From contig NZ_RDSD01000007.1 of assembly GCF_003712195.1 (NCBI RefSeq), forward strand, positions 103,768 to 167,767: 64,000 bases of DNA. Reading direction: 5' to 3'. Made by a program: the position numbers and the translations under genes. Position 1 is the first letter of the stretch, and each line of letters starts with the position of its first letter. The notes beneath the pieces are model-generated. The model worked only from the letters and a program-made list of their open reading frames with translations, was not told where the DNA came from and ran no database searches. The DNA comes from Proteiniphilum sp. X52 (lineage in GTDB: Bacteria; Bacteroidota; Bacteroidia; Bacteroidales; Dysgonomonadaceae). Positions 36,939 to 45,469 of the stretch are shown here, piece after piece.

Positions 36939-37157
36939 ATGAAATACAACGAACTTGAGAAAAGACTTAAGAAAGCCGGTTGTTATCAGGAAGGAAACAT
37001 GGGCAGTCATCCATTGTGGTACAGCCCGATAACAAAAAAGTATTTCAAAATGAGCCATCACGGCGCAAAGGAAGTAGCTCCGGGGACATTAAAAAGCATT
37101 ATCAGGGATTCGGGGGTTAAACTTATTCCCCACACATCTAAAAAAGTAAAAACATGA
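36939..37157 (+). CDS. hicA: HicA-like type II toxin (mRNA interferase)
   Basis: A 72-residue protein with the double-stranded-RNA-binding-like HicA fold: YNELEKRLKKAGCYQEGNMG, then GSHPLWYSP with the catalytic histidine, and GTLKSIIRDSGV at the end. HicA cleaves mRNA when freed from HicB. It is preceded by a consensus promoter and overlaps hicB by four bases (ATGA). The family is clear from motif, length and gene pair. Confidence 0.9.
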   Translation: MKYNELEKRLKKAGCYQEGNMGSHPLWYSPITKKYFKMSHHGAKEVAPGTLKSIIRDSGVKLIPHTSKKVKT

Positions 37158-37564
37158 AAAGAGTAAAAGCATTTGTAGAGAGAGCATCAGACGGCGGGTA
37201 TAGTGTGTATATAGATTTAAATGAAAACTCGCTGAATTATGGAATACACGGTAATGGAAACACAGCAAGAGAGGCTGTGGATGATTTTAAATCGGCCTAT
37301 CAAGCAATGAGAGATTTTTATCGTAAAAAGAATATGGAATTTAAAGAGGCTGAGTTTGAGTATGCGTATGACGCTGCTTCGTTCATTCAGTTTTACAGTA
37401 GTTATTTCACTATCGCAGGATTATCAAGATTGACCGGCATCAATCAGGGTCAATTGAGTCATTATGTGAACGGAACTCGAAATCCGAGTAAAAAAACAAT
37501 CGAAAAAATAGACACATCGATTCAAGATTTCGCAAAAAATTTAAGTCAAGTTCAAGTCGTTTAA
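37154..37564 (+). CDS. hicB: HicB-like antitoxin with C-terminal helix-turn-helix
   Basis: A 136-residue partner of HicA. The N-terminal partially degraded RNase-H-like domain is seen in KAFVERASDGGYSVYIDLN, then TAREAVDDFKSAYQAM. The C-terminal Xre-type helix-turn-helix is LSRLTGINQGQLSHYVNGTR. It neutralises HicA and probably represses the shared promoter. The start overlaps the hicA stop. A strong terminator lies 28 bases after the stop. Confidence 0.9.
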   Translation: MKRVKAFVERASDGGYSVYIDLNENSLNYGIHGNGNTAREAVDDFKSAYQAMRDFYRKKNMEFKEAEFEYAYDAASFIQFYSSYFTIAGLSRLTGINQGQLSHYVNGTRNPSKKTIEKIDTSIQDFAKNLSQVQVV

Positions 37565-37591
37565 TTATTACACCTTACGATTCTTGACTAC

Positions 37592-37620
37592 CCGCTCCGA
37601 ATTAATCGGAGCGGTTTTTT
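37592..37620 (+). terminator. Rho-independent terminator of hicAB
   Basis: CCGCTCCGA and TCGGAGCGG arms with loop ATTAA are followed directly by TTTTTT. Confidence 0.9.
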
Positions 37621-37960
37621 ACATATTTTTAATTTCTACCACCTTTGTTCCGTTAATTCAGACTTAAATTTAGAAGCTGTTTTGAATTTATTCATCCATT
37701 GTTTTTTAGCCATTTTTTGATGGATTTGGATTTTCATTTATTGAAAATGTAGCGGGCTACTTAAAAGAAATGAAAGTTCAAAGGCGCAAAAAAGGGCAAA
37801 AAACAAAATGAAAGAGTGGAAAAACAAACGTAAAATGATGTTTTTCGATTGTCGAGCCATTGGATTTTTTGTTAAATTGGCAATTAAATGGCAATCCCTA
37901 TCCTATTGCCATTTATTAAATTCGCCATTCTACTGGATATAAACACATTAACCATTATTG
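37621..37960. other. Intergenic region between hicAB and tmRNA
   Basis: About 340 AT-rich bases. On the minus strand a 33-codon frame (37636-37737, MKIQIHQKMAKKQWMNKF...) is lysine-rich and ends near the hicAB terminator, which could also serve it. It has no recognised homologue and may be chance. Nothing else was seen. Confidence 0.4.
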
Positions 37961-38357
37961 TGGAGTTGGAGGGAGTCGAACCCTCGTCCAAACGAGGAAG
38001 CAATTTGCTTTCTACATGCTTAGCTTCATTTTGACTGTCGGGAAGGAGCGCGACTGAAGCCACCATACTCCATCCTTATCTTCTTTATTTCGGAAAGGCG
38101 CCGAAGCCTCGCCTATCCTATCTCCGATTTACCTGCACCACCTGATCGGAACGCTTCGGAGCCACAGCTTCCGGGTGATGTCTTGTTCCGTCACCTGTGA
38201 CGGAATTAAGCGATTGATCTACTATACTTCGATCACGCAGCAAGAGCGTAATTGTTATTGCCAGTTAATTGTTCGACGTTTGAGATTAAAGTGCAAACCG
38301 ACAACGCACTGCATGCTTACAAACCTCTTCTACCCGCTGTCAAAACCGGTCAACCCC
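37961..38357 (-). ncRNA. ssrA: Transfer-messenger RNA (tmRNA)
   Basis: The 5' end (minus strand) reads GGGGTTGACCGGTTTTGACA and the 3' end closes with TTCGACTCCCTCCAACTCCA. The seven-base acceptor stem pairs GGGGTTG with CAACTCC, with one G-U pair. The T-arm is the usual tRNA type, and the CCA tail is not encoded. The tag frame on the minus strand (38233-38262) encodes GNNNYALAA followed by TGA, a typical Bacteroidetes degradation tag. Total length is about 397 nt. It rescues stalled ribosomes and marks the nascent chain for proteolysis. Confidence 0.95.
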
Positions 38358-38756
38358 ATATTTTAAAGAGCGTCTCGCACTCAAAAGAAACAAAATATCA
38401 TTGAGTATATAAATAACACATCCGTAACAAAATTGTTTTTCAACAATAGTTTGCCTTCTTTGGCACAAAGATAATGAAAGTCGAGAGGCAAACCAAGCTT
38501 GCTTGGGTTTGCCCGTGACGCATCTTATATTCTACAAAGATAAGTATTTTCAATGAAATAAAACGGGAAGCCGGATAAAAATTCGGTTCGGTTTTCATTT
38601 TTACAGGTTAATCGGGCAATTCGCTTTTAAAATTTCCATTCTTGGGGGAAATCAGCCACAAAGCGTATTAAAACTCCCACAAAAATACATTAATTACTTT
38701 TAGAAACCCTCAAAATGACCTATTTTTGTATTCCGATTTATTGAAGCCAACACAAC
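38358..38756. other. Intergenic region between tmRNA and the NfnAB-type operon, with a strong hairpin
   Basis: About 400 bases between divergent transcripts. A stem at 38487-38513 pairs GGCAAACCAAGC with GCTTGGGTTTGCC with one bulge and a two-base loop. It has no T-tract on either side, so a terminator role is doubtful. Near the right end TATTTTTG (38721-38728) is a likely -7 box for the next operon. Confidence 0.5.
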
Positions 38757-39542
38757 ATGAACAAAATCGTTTCGAAAGAGTACTTATCCGACAGAGTGGT
38801 GAAGTTTGAAGTGGAAGCTCCACTTATTTCCAAAAGCCGTAAAGCCGGCCATTTCGTGATTGTACGGGTAGGAAAAAAAGGAGAACGCGTACCTTACACC
38901 ATTGCAGATGCTGATGTGAAAAAAGGCACCATCACCTTGGTCATTCAAAAGGTAGGGAAATCATCACAGAAAGTATGCGAATTAAAAGTGGGGGATTATA
39001 TCACCGACATGGTGGGTCCATTGGGAAAAGCCACCCACGTGGAAAACTTCGGGACAGTGGTATGCGCCGGGGGAGGCGTGGGTATTGCCCCGATGCTGCC
39101 CATCATGAGGGCCATGAAAGAAGCGGGCAACAGGGTGATTTCGGTACTCGCGGCCCGGACAAAGGGGTTCATCATCCTTGAAGAGCAGGTACGCGAACAT
39201 TCCGATGAAGTGATCATCATGACTGATGACGGCTCCTACGGGAATAAAGGGTTGATCACCGCCGGCGTGGAGAAAGTGATCCAACGTGAAAAAGTCGATC
39301 TGTGTGTCACTATCGGTCCTGCCATCATGATGAAATTTGTGTCGGAACTGACAAAAAAACATGATGTTCCTACCGTGGCGTCGCTTAATACGATCATGGT
39401 AGACGGCACTGGAATGTGCGGGGCATGCCGCGTCACTGTGGGCGGACAAACCCGTTTTGTCTGTGTCGACGGGCCTGAATTCGATGCTCATCAGGTGGAT
39501 TTCAATGAAATGCTGATGCGATTAAAGGCATATGATAGATAA
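38757..39542 (+). CDS. nfnA: FAD/NAD-binding ferredoxin:NADP oxidoreductase small subunit (NfnA/SudB type)
   Basis: A 261-residue protein like the dihydroorotate dehydrogenase electron-transfer subunit. The FAD site is GERVPYTIADADV and the NAD site is VVCAGGGVGIAPMLPI. The C-terminal [2Fe-2S] cysteines are in GMCGACRVTVGGQTRFVC. Together with the next gene it resembles NfnAB, which bifurcates electrons between NADPH, NADH and ferredoxin, or a sulfide dehydrogenase. These genes are commonly annotated as glutamate synthase small chain. A -7 box lies 29 bases upstream. Confidence 0.88.
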   Translation: MNKIVSKEYLSDRVVKFEVEAPLISKSRKAGHFVIVRVGKKGERVPYTIADADVKKGTITLVIQKVGKSSQKVCELKVGDYITDMVGPLGKATHVENFGTVVCAGGGVGIAPMLPIMRAMKEAGNRVISVLAARTKGFIILEEQVREHSDEVIIMTDDGSYGNKGLITAGVEKVIQREKVDLCVTIGPAIMMKFVSELTKKHDVPTVASLNTIMVDGTGMCGACRVTVGGQTRFVCVDGPEFDAHQVDFNEMLMRLKAYDR

Positions 39543-39674
39543 AATTGGTCAGGTGGGAAATTAAGATTCTTGAATTGAAACAACGTTCGGCGGAGCCAAA
39601 ATAGACGTAGTCATCAATAATCGGCGCAAGCCAAATATCGAATCTTGAATTTTGAATTTTGAATAACAAAACAT

Positions 39675-41147
39675 ATGAGTGAATATCTGAAAGCCGAACG
39701 GGCACAGGAGTGGCGTGAAGCGCTCCGCAAGTCGATAAAGAACAAAGACCGTATCGCCATTGCCCGGGTAAAAATGCCCGAAGTGGATCCCGCGCTACGT
39801 AGTCGCACATACGATGAGGTGAACCTCGGATTGACATCAAAGTTGGCCGTCCAGGAATCGCATCGCTGTCTCGACTGCGTAGATCCCACCTGCATCACCG
39901 GATGTCCCGTAGAGATCAATATACCCAAATTCATCAAAAACATCGAGCGGGGTGAATTCTTGGAAGCAGCCAAGACTTTAAAGGAAACCAGTGCCCTGCC
40001 GGCCGTCTGCGGTCGTGTATGTCCGCAGGAACGACAGTGTGAAAGCCGGTGTTTCTATACGTTGAAGCTGAAGAAAGAACCTGTGGCTATCGGTCATCTG
40101 GAACGGTTCGCAGCCGATTACGAACGCATGAGCGGTAATATTTCGGTACCTGAGACCGCTCCGGCCAACGGTATCAGGATTGCCGTAGTCGGCTCCGGCC
40201 CGGCCGGACTGGCTTTTGCCGGCGACATGGTGAAACTGGGATACGATGTCACCGTATTTGAGGCCCTCCACGAGTTGGGAGGTGTGCTTCGTTACGGTAT
40301 TCCCGAGTTCCGTCTGCCCAATGAGATAGTGGATGTGGAAATCGATGGCCTGAAAAAGATGGGTGTGAAGTTCGAGACCAACTGTATTGTGGGCAAGACC
40401 ATCTCGCAGGAAGATCTCAAAGCGGAAGGATTCAAAGGTATTTTCGTAGGCAGCGGCGCCGGGTTGCCCAACTTTATGAATATTCCCGGTGAGAACCTGA
40501 TTGGCATTATGTCGTGCAATGAGTATCTTACCCGCGTAAACCTTATGCAGGCGGCCGATCCGGAGAGCGATACCCCGGTCTATAAAGGGAAAAAGGTGGC
40601 AGTGGTGGGAGGTGGCAATACCGCCATGGATGCCGTTCGCACCGCGCGACGACTGGGAGCCGAGAGAGCCATGATCATCTATCGCCGCTCCGAAGAAGAG
40701 ATGCCTGCCCGCGTGGAAGAGATCAAGCATGCCAAAGAGGAAGGGATAGAGTTCCACACACTGCATAATCCTCTTCGGTATGAAGGAGACGAACAGGGGC
40801 ACGTGCAAAGGATGCTGCTACAACGGATGGAGTTGGGGGCACCCGACCCGTCCGGCCGTCGCCGCCCAGTAGCCATTGAGGGCGAGACAACCTGGCTCGA
40901 AGTAGATGAAGTGATCGTGAGTGTGGGGGTATCCCCCAACCCATTGATTCCGCAGAGTTTTGACGGAATGGAAGTCACTTCCTGGGGCACCATTGTGGTG
41001 AACAGCGACACTATGCAGACTGCCGACGAGATGATCTTCGCCGGTGGTGATATAGTGCGGGGCGGGGCGACGGTTATCTTGGCTATGGGTGACGGGAGAA
41101 AGGCTGCCAAGGCCATGGATCGGTACCTCGCTGATATGATGATTTAA
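39675..41147 (+). CDS. gltA: NADPH-dependent flavoprotein, GltA/NfnB type
   Basis: A 490-residue Fe-S flavoprotein. The N-terminal cysteine-rich region CLDCVDPTCITGCPVEINIP, then CGRVCPQERQCESRC, binds two [4Fe-4S] clusters. Two Rossmann folds follow: VVGSGPAGLAFAGDM (FAD) and VAVVGGGNTAMDAVRTARRL (NADPH). No large glutamate synthase subunit is nearby, and the partner upstream is the NfnA-type subunit. An electron-bifurcating ferredoxin:NADP reductase is therefore more likely than glutamate synthase. The 132-base gap between the two genes holds low-complexity TTGAATTT repeats. Confidence 0.88.
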   Translation: MSEYLKAERAQEWREALRKSIKNKDRIAIARVKMPEVDPALRSRTYDEVNLGLTSKLAVQESHRCLDCVDPTCITGCPVEINIPKFIKNIERGEFLEAAKTLKETSALPAVCGRVCPQERQCESRCFYTLKLKKEPVAIGHLERFAADYERMSGNISVPETAPANGIRIAVVGSGPAGLAFAGDMVKLGYDVTVFEALHELGGVLRYGIPEFRLPNEIVDVEIDGLKKMGVKFETNCIVGKTISQEDLKAEGFKGIFVGSGAGLPNFMNIPGENLIGIMSCNEYLTRVNLMQAADPESDTPVYKGKKVAVVGGGNTAMDAVRTARRLGAERAMIIYRRSEEEMPARVEEIKHAKEEGIEFHTLHNPLRYEGDEQGHVQRMLLQRMELGAPDPSGRRRPVAIEGETTWLEVDEVIVSVGVSPNPLIPQSFDGMEVTSWGTIVVNSDTMQTADEMIFAGGDIVRGGATVILAMGDGRKAAKAMDRYLADMMI

Positions 41148-41157
41148 CGATGTGATG

Positions 41158-42270
41158 ATGAAAATACTGGCAGACGCGCATATCCCCTATTTAAAAGGGG
41201 TCGCGGAACAGCTTGGCGAAGTGGAATATCTTCCGGGAAATCAATTCACCCGGGAAGTGATCAGGAAAAAAGATGCGCTTATCGTGCGCACGGTCACTCA
41301 TTTCGGAGAAGAGATTCTTTCGGGAACGGAAGTGAAGCTGATTTGCTCGGCCACCATCGGGTTCGATCATATCGACACGGCATGGTGTGACGCCCACGGG
41401 GTGGCCTGGCGCACAGCACCCGGCTGTAACGCCGCCTCGGTGGAACAGTATGTGACCGCTTCCCTGCTATATCTGGCTAAAAAACATCAATTCGACCTGA
41501 AAGAGAAAACCATCGGGATAGTAGGTGTGGGGAATGTGGGACGCAAAGTGGATGCGGCCTGTAAAAAATTGGGAATGCGGGTTCTGCTGAACGATCCTCC
41601 GAGAGAAGAACAGGAAGGTTCTGCCCTTTTTACCGATATGGAAACCATCCAACGGGAAGCGGATATTATCACCTTCCACACTCCTTTGACCAAAACAGGA
41701 AAACACAAAACCCACCATCTGGCAGATGACCATTTTCTGGCATCGGTCGAAAAGAAGCCATTTATTGTCAATGCAGCACGGGGAGGCGTGACAGATAACC
41801 AGGCACTAAAAAAGGCAATTCATGATGGAAATATTTCCGGAGTGGTAATCGACTGCTGGGAAAATGAGCCCGAGATAGACAGGGAATTACTCCAGCTGGC
41901 CGATATCGCCACACCCCATATCGCCGGCTACAGTGCCGACGGCAAATGGACAGCCACAAAGATGAGCCTCGAAAATCTCAACAATTTCTTCAAATTAGGA
42001 GTGGAAGACATACATTATCAGGAGATACCCTCTCCTTCAGAACCTATTATCGATCTACAGGGAATTGCCCCCGAACATCAACTTCGACATACGGTGTGGC
42101 ACACCTATAATCCCATGGCGGAGACAACCGCGCTGAAATCCTCACCCGGGAAATTCTATTGGTTCCGCTCCCATTATCCATTACGGAGAGAATATCCGGC
42201 TTATCAGATCCTTCATGCGGATAACACAGTTTTAAATACTTTGCTCAATTTGGGATTTAGAGAGAAATAG
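41158..42270 (+). CDS. pdxB: 4-phosphoerythronate dehydrogenase
   Basis: About 370 residues from the ATG at 41158 (two further possible starts lie 3 and 6 bases upstream). PdxB oxidises 4-phosphoerythronate in the DXP-independent pathway of pyridoxal phosphate synthesis. D-2-hydroxyacid dehydrogenase features: NAD loop IGIVGVGNVGRKVDAACKKL, VNAARGGVTDN, and HIAGYSADGKW with the catalytic histidine. The C-terminal dimerisation segment is present but somewhat short. It begins 10 bases after the gltA stop, suggesting co-transcription. Confidence 0.93.
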   Translation: MKILADAHIPYLKGVAEQLGEVEYLPGNQFTREVIRKKDALIVRTVTHFGEEILSGTEVKLICSATIGFDHIDTAWCDAHGVAWRTAPGCNAASVEQYVTASLLYLAKKHQFDLKEKTIGIVGVGNVGRKVDAACKKLGMRVLLNDPPREEQEGSALFTDMETIQREADIITFHTPLTKTGKHKTHHLADDHFLASVEKKPFIVNAARGGVTDNQALKKAIHDGNISGVVIDCWENEPEIDRELLQLADIATPHIAGYSADGKWTATKMSLENLNNFFKLGVEDIHYQEIPSPSEPIIDLQGIAPEHQLRHTVWHTYNPMAETTALKSSPGKFYWFRSHYPLRREYPAYQILHADNTVLNTLLNLGFREK

Positions 42271-42400
42271 GCAAGGCTATACTGTATGTCATTAAGAATT
42301 TCGAAAGCGATCCGGCAAAGGTGGTTCTTTGGCATGGTGGATCAATGGCGTAGCAAATAGGGCCGTTCAATAATCAATCAGGTTCATGGGACGATCCCAT

Positions 42401-42427
42401 AAAAAAACCCGACGCGTGAGCATCGAG
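42401..42427 (-). terminator. Rho-independent terminator of rpsP
   Basis: On the minus strand CTCGATGC and GCGTCGGG (G-U pairs allowed) close loop TCAC and run into TTTTTTT. It lies 30 bases past the rpsP stop. Confidence 0.8.
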
Positions 42428-42456
42428 CCTTTTTATAATGTATGTCTTTATTTATC

Positions 42457-43194
42457 TTACTCTTCTGTTTTCTCTTCAGCGGCTTCAGCAGCGGGCTTCT
42501 CTTCAGCGGCGGGAGCTTCTTCGGTTGCGGCGGGAGTTTCAGCAGGAGTTTCTTCAACCTCCGCAGGCGCTTCCTCCACTTCCGCAGGTGCTTCTTCCAC
42601 TTCCGCAGCTGCTTCCTCAACCTTTGCCTCAACAGTCTCTTCAACCACTGATCCGGCCGGCTCAGCCACTTCAACCGTTTCTTCAGCGACCGGGGCTTCC
42701 TCTTCCACGGGTGCGGGGGCGTTAGCAGCCTCTTCTTCGGCTTTTTTCTTAGCCAAAACTTCCGCCCGGGTCTTGTTGACCTCTTTTTCGGCATCCAGAC
42801 GAGCTTTCTCTTCAGCACGCTTTTGCTCATTGTCCTTATCTTTGATTTTCTGGGCAAGCTGCGATTTCGAATTTTTCCACGCCTCAAATCTCTTTTCAGC
42901 TTCCGCCTCATCAAAAGCGCCCTTTTTCACACCTCCGAGAAGATGCTTTTTCAATAACACACCCTCTTCCGATAAGATATTACGTACCGTGTCGGTGGGT
43001 TGTGCCCCAGTCTGCAGCCAATACAAAGCTCTCTCGAAATCTAAAGTGATTGTAGCAGGATGTGTGTTCGGATTGTAAGAACCTATCCTCTCAATGTACT
43101 TTCCATCTCGTGGTGCTCTGCTATCTGCAACAATAATCTGATAGAAGGGATAATTTTTGCGTCCTCTTCTCTGTAAACGAAGTTTTGTTGCCAT
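42457..43194 (-). CDS. rpsP: 30S ribosomal protein S16 with long acidic Ala/Glu/Pro tail
   Basis: A 245-residue protein. Residues 1-85 are canonical S16 ([45 protein letters not shown]). Residues ~95-150 form a charged helix. Residues ~155-245 are low-complexity A/E/P/V, including three EVEEAPA-type heptads at ~198-218. Bacterial S16 is normally 80-90 residues; Bacteroidetes often have extensions, but this one is notably long. The tail probably lies on the ribosome surface. Its own consensus promoter and terminator make it monocistronic. Confidence 0.96.
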   Translation of the reverse strand: MATKLRLQRRGRKNYPFYQIIVADSRAPRDGKYIERIGSYNPNTHPATITLDFERALYWLQTGAQPTDTVRNILSEEGVLLKKHLLGGVKKGAFDEAEAEKRFEAWKNSKSQLAQKIKDKDNEQKRAEEKARLDAEKEVNKTRAEVLAKKKAEEEAANAPAPVEEEAPVAEETVEVAEPAGSVVEETVEAKVEEAAAEVEEAPAEVEEAPAEVEETPAETPAATEEAPAAEEKPAAEAAEEKTEE

Positions 43195-43236
43195 TTAGTA
43201 GTTTCTTTTAAAATTGATTTTTTGTATTTGCGGGTG

Positions 43237-43267
43237 CAAAGATAGTGATTAATTTCTTACCTTCAAA
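43237..43267 (-). promoter_or_regulatory. Consensus promoter of rpsP
   Basis: On the minus strand TTTG (complement of 43264-43267) and TATCTTTG (complement of 43237-43244) are 19 bases apart, the optimal Bacteroidetes layout. The ATG is 43 bases downstream. Confidence 0.8.
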
Positions 43268-43589
43268 ATTGAATTACCTCATTCTGGATTAAGTGGACTC
43301 AACTCTCAAATGCAACTTTTATTCTCCACCGCCCTTTTTCCCATCTACTGTGGGGATGGGTAAAATAAATCTGACAATTCAATGCCTCACTTACCCTTTT
43401 ATGTCCGGCACACACGGTTCCATTATCCCCGTAATGGAGCATACCGGTGCCTTTTTTCAGATTTACCTTGCCGGAATCAAAATATTTATTACCTTGCAGT
43501 CGTAATGCGAAGTATCTGGGCCGCGCGGTTTTCCGGACAAACATGCCGGCCCTCAGACAGTGTAACCTGCTACTGGTGTAGGGTATCGA

Positions 43590-43619
43590 CCGTCTCCCCA
43601 TTGACGGCAACATGGGGAG
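43590..43619 (+). promoter_or_regulatory. Overlapping, mutually exclusive hairpins upstream of the S8-peptidase trio
   Basis: CCGTC/GACGG (43590-43607) and CTCCCCAT/ATGGGGAG (43594-43619) share bases, so only one can form at a time. They end 33 bases before the ATG of the membrane protein gene. The second hairpin is the stronger. A leader-RNA switch is possible but is inferred only from pairing. The rest of the 457-base gap 43195-43651 shows no gene: the open frame through it is not protein-like. Confidence 0.4.
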
Positions 43620-43651
43620 GCGAAGTAAAAAGAGTCATTATACTTAAAACC

Positions 43652-44272
43652 ATGAACGCGAACAAACTTTCAACCGGAACGGGGCGCTATATTCACCTGT
43701 TCCCTCTTGCAATGATACTGCCCGGGCTGATCACCTGCTTCGCCTATGCCGGCATATCCCAAAACTACTGGGGGCTTTTCGGGCTGCTGGCCATCATTGC
43801 TTTTGCCGGCATGTTGTCAGGCGGGCTGTTGGGATTCCTGTTCGGGATTCCCAAACTGAACAGAAACTACAATCCCGGGGAAGATTATGACAGAAGTACA
43901 AAATACCTGCCGAATACGAACCTGGAAGATGTGTCGGACTGGCTCACCAAGATAATCATCGGGGTTACCCTTACGCAATTGGGCAAGATACCCGGTTACC
44001 TGCGAAGTCTGGCCGATTATCTTATCGACAATAGCAGCCTGGTGCTTCAGGTGGATTCTGCCAGGCCGTTTCTGATCGCACTGATCATCTATTCTCTCTT
44101 CGCCGGATTTGTTACCGGTTATTTTTACACAAGGATTTATCTCCCGAACCTGTTCTCCATCATGGAGGAAAATAGAAGGCAAAAGGCAGAAATCGCCCTC
44201 TGGAGGGAAGAGGTACGGAAAAAAGAAGAACAATTATGCAACCACCCAAACTCGGAAGGCAAACCTTCCTGA
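43652..44272 (+). CDS. Multi-pass membrane protein linked to the S8 peptidase
   Basis: About 206 residues from the ATG at 43652; the longer open frame starts in non-coding sequence. There are two N-terminal membrane helices (FPLAMILPGLITCFAYAG; GLLAIIAFAGMLSGGLLGFL), then a cytoplasmic stretch (FGIPK, NTNLEDVSDWLTKIIIGVTL). A third helix near residue 150 and a C-terminal coiled coil (MEENRRQKAEIALWREEVRK) follow. The GFLFGIP...NTNLExxSDWLTKIxxG pattern recurs, as far as I recall, in membrane sensors of bacterial conflict systems. Its last 37 bases overlap the S8 peptidase gene, implying tight co-expression. Confidence 0.75.
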   Translation: MNANKLSTGTGRYIHLFPLAMILPGLITCFAYAGISQNYWGLFGLLAIIAFAGMLSGGLLGFLFGIPKLNRNYNPGEDYDRSTKYLPNTNLEDVSDWLTKIIIGVTLTQLGKIPGYLRSLADYLIDNSSLVLQVDSARPFLIALIIYSLFAGFVTGYFYTRIYLPNLFSIMEENRRQKAEIALWREEVRKKEEQLCNHPNSEGKPS

Positions 44273-45462
44273 AAGACAATATCGTCTCGGCCACCTCGGC
44301 CAACCCGCGTTATACCGGCCGTTACTTCCTGATTCTCGACAAAAACAATCAAGAGATACTGGAAGCCATTCGCATGCTTGAGAAAAAATGGGGGCTATCC
44401 GTAGCCTCCACAGCAGATTTTATCATTACATCACCCGATGAAAGCCAATTAAAAGATGCCGACGCGCTGGTGTTCAACGAGCTGGGCGTAGCGCTTGTCG
44501 GCGTGGAAGAAGAAAAGGTAGCACAGATGAAATTATCCGGCACCGGATTCCTGATTGTCCCGGAAAAGGCAGTGTACATTCCGGATGAAATCCCATCGGA
44601 GGATAAGAACAGCAAGGGCGCGACCTGGGGAATAGACATTACGGGAGCGCTTGATTCCCCCTATACAGGCGCCGGCGTCAAAGTGGCGGTATTGGACACC
44701 GGATTCCATATAAGCCACCCCGATTTTGAAGGACGGGAGATCACCTCCACTTCGTTTGTCTCCGATGAAACGGTCGATGACCTCCACGGGCATGGCACCC
44801 ATTGTATCGGAACTGCATGCGGATCGGTCAATGGACAGGGAAAACGTTACGGTGTGGCAAGCGGCGCACATATCTATGCGGGAAAAGTGCTGAACAACCT
44901 GGGCAGCGGTGCGCAGTCGTGGATATTGAACGGCATGACCTGGGCTGCCAACCAGGGATGCAAGGTGCTCTCCCTGTCTCTGGGCTCACCGGTAACGGAA
45001 GGAGAGAGTTACGACCTTGCCTATGAGCGCGCGGCCCAATTCGCCCTATCAAAAGGAACGCTGGTCGTAGCCGCGGCAGGCAACGAAAGCCGGCGGTCAA
45101 ACAACCGGTTCAGTCCCGTGGCTAGCCCGGCCGATTGCCCCTCTATCCTTGCCGTAGCCGCAATCGATCCGGAGTTACAGGTCGCCGACTTCTCCAACCG
45201 CGCCATTAACCCCTCCGGACTGGTCGATATTGCCGCGCCGGGGGTGGATATCTACTCTTCCTGGCCTATGCCGTCAAGATACCATACTTTGTCGGGAACC
45301 AGCATGGCTACTCCTCATGTGGCAGGTATCGCGGCCCTCTTCTTCGAGAAATATCCGGACGCCACTCCCGCAATGATTGAAGAGGAACTGAGAAAGAATG
45401 CCCGGAGTCTCTCTTTACCGGCCGAAGATGTGGGTGCGGGGCTCTCCATAGCCCCTGAATAA
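44236..45462 (+). CDS. S8 family (subtilisin-like) serine peptidase without signal peptide
   Basis: A 408-residue protein with the full catalytic triad: Asp in VAVLDTGFHISHPDF, His in DLHGHGTHCIGTACG, Ser in SGTSMATPHVAGIAALF, plus oxyanion Asn in AAAGNESR. Residues ~25-120 look like an I9-type propeptide/inhibitor domain, which would keep the enzyme latent. No signal peptide, so it probably acts in the cytoplasm or at the membrane through the preceding protein. It is the middle gene of a three-gene cassette, eight bases before the small I9-like gene. Substrate unknown. Confidence 0.9.
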   Translation: MQPPKLGRQTFLKDNIVSATSANPRYTGRYFLILDKNNQEILEAIRMLEKKWGLSVASTADFIITSPDESQLKDADALVFNELGVALVGVEEEKVAQMKLSGTGFLIVPEKAVYIPDEIPSEDKNSKGATWGIDITGALDSPYTGAGVKVAVLDTGFHISHPDFEGREITSTSFVSDETVDDLHGHGTHCIGTACGSVNGQGKRYGVASGAHIYAGKVLNNLGSGAQSWILNGMTWAANQGCKVLSLSLGSPVTEGESYDLAYERAAQFALSKGTLVVAAAGNESRRSNNRFSPVASPADCPSILAVAAIDPELQVADFSNRAINPSGLVDIAAPGVDIYSSWPMPSRYHTLSGTSMATPHVAGIAALFFEKYPDATPAMIEEELRKNARSLSLPAEDVGAGLSIAPE

Positions 45463-45469
45463 AAAGGAT

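Noticed and set aside
39675..41147. True glutamate synthase small subunit
   Set aside because: The large subunit is absent from the neighbourhood and the upstream partner is an NfnA-type FAD/[2Fe-2S] protein, so a ferredoxin:NADP reductase is more likely.
42386..43078. Ser/Ala-rich 230-codon frame opposite rpsP
   Set aside because: It is the antisense of the S16 low-complexity tail and reflects that codon composition only.
43382..43651. N-terminal extension of the membrane protein gene
   Set aside because: The 90 extra residues are not protein-like (cysteine/arginine-rich, no helix), overlap hairpins, and the ATG at 43652 starts right before the first membrane helix.
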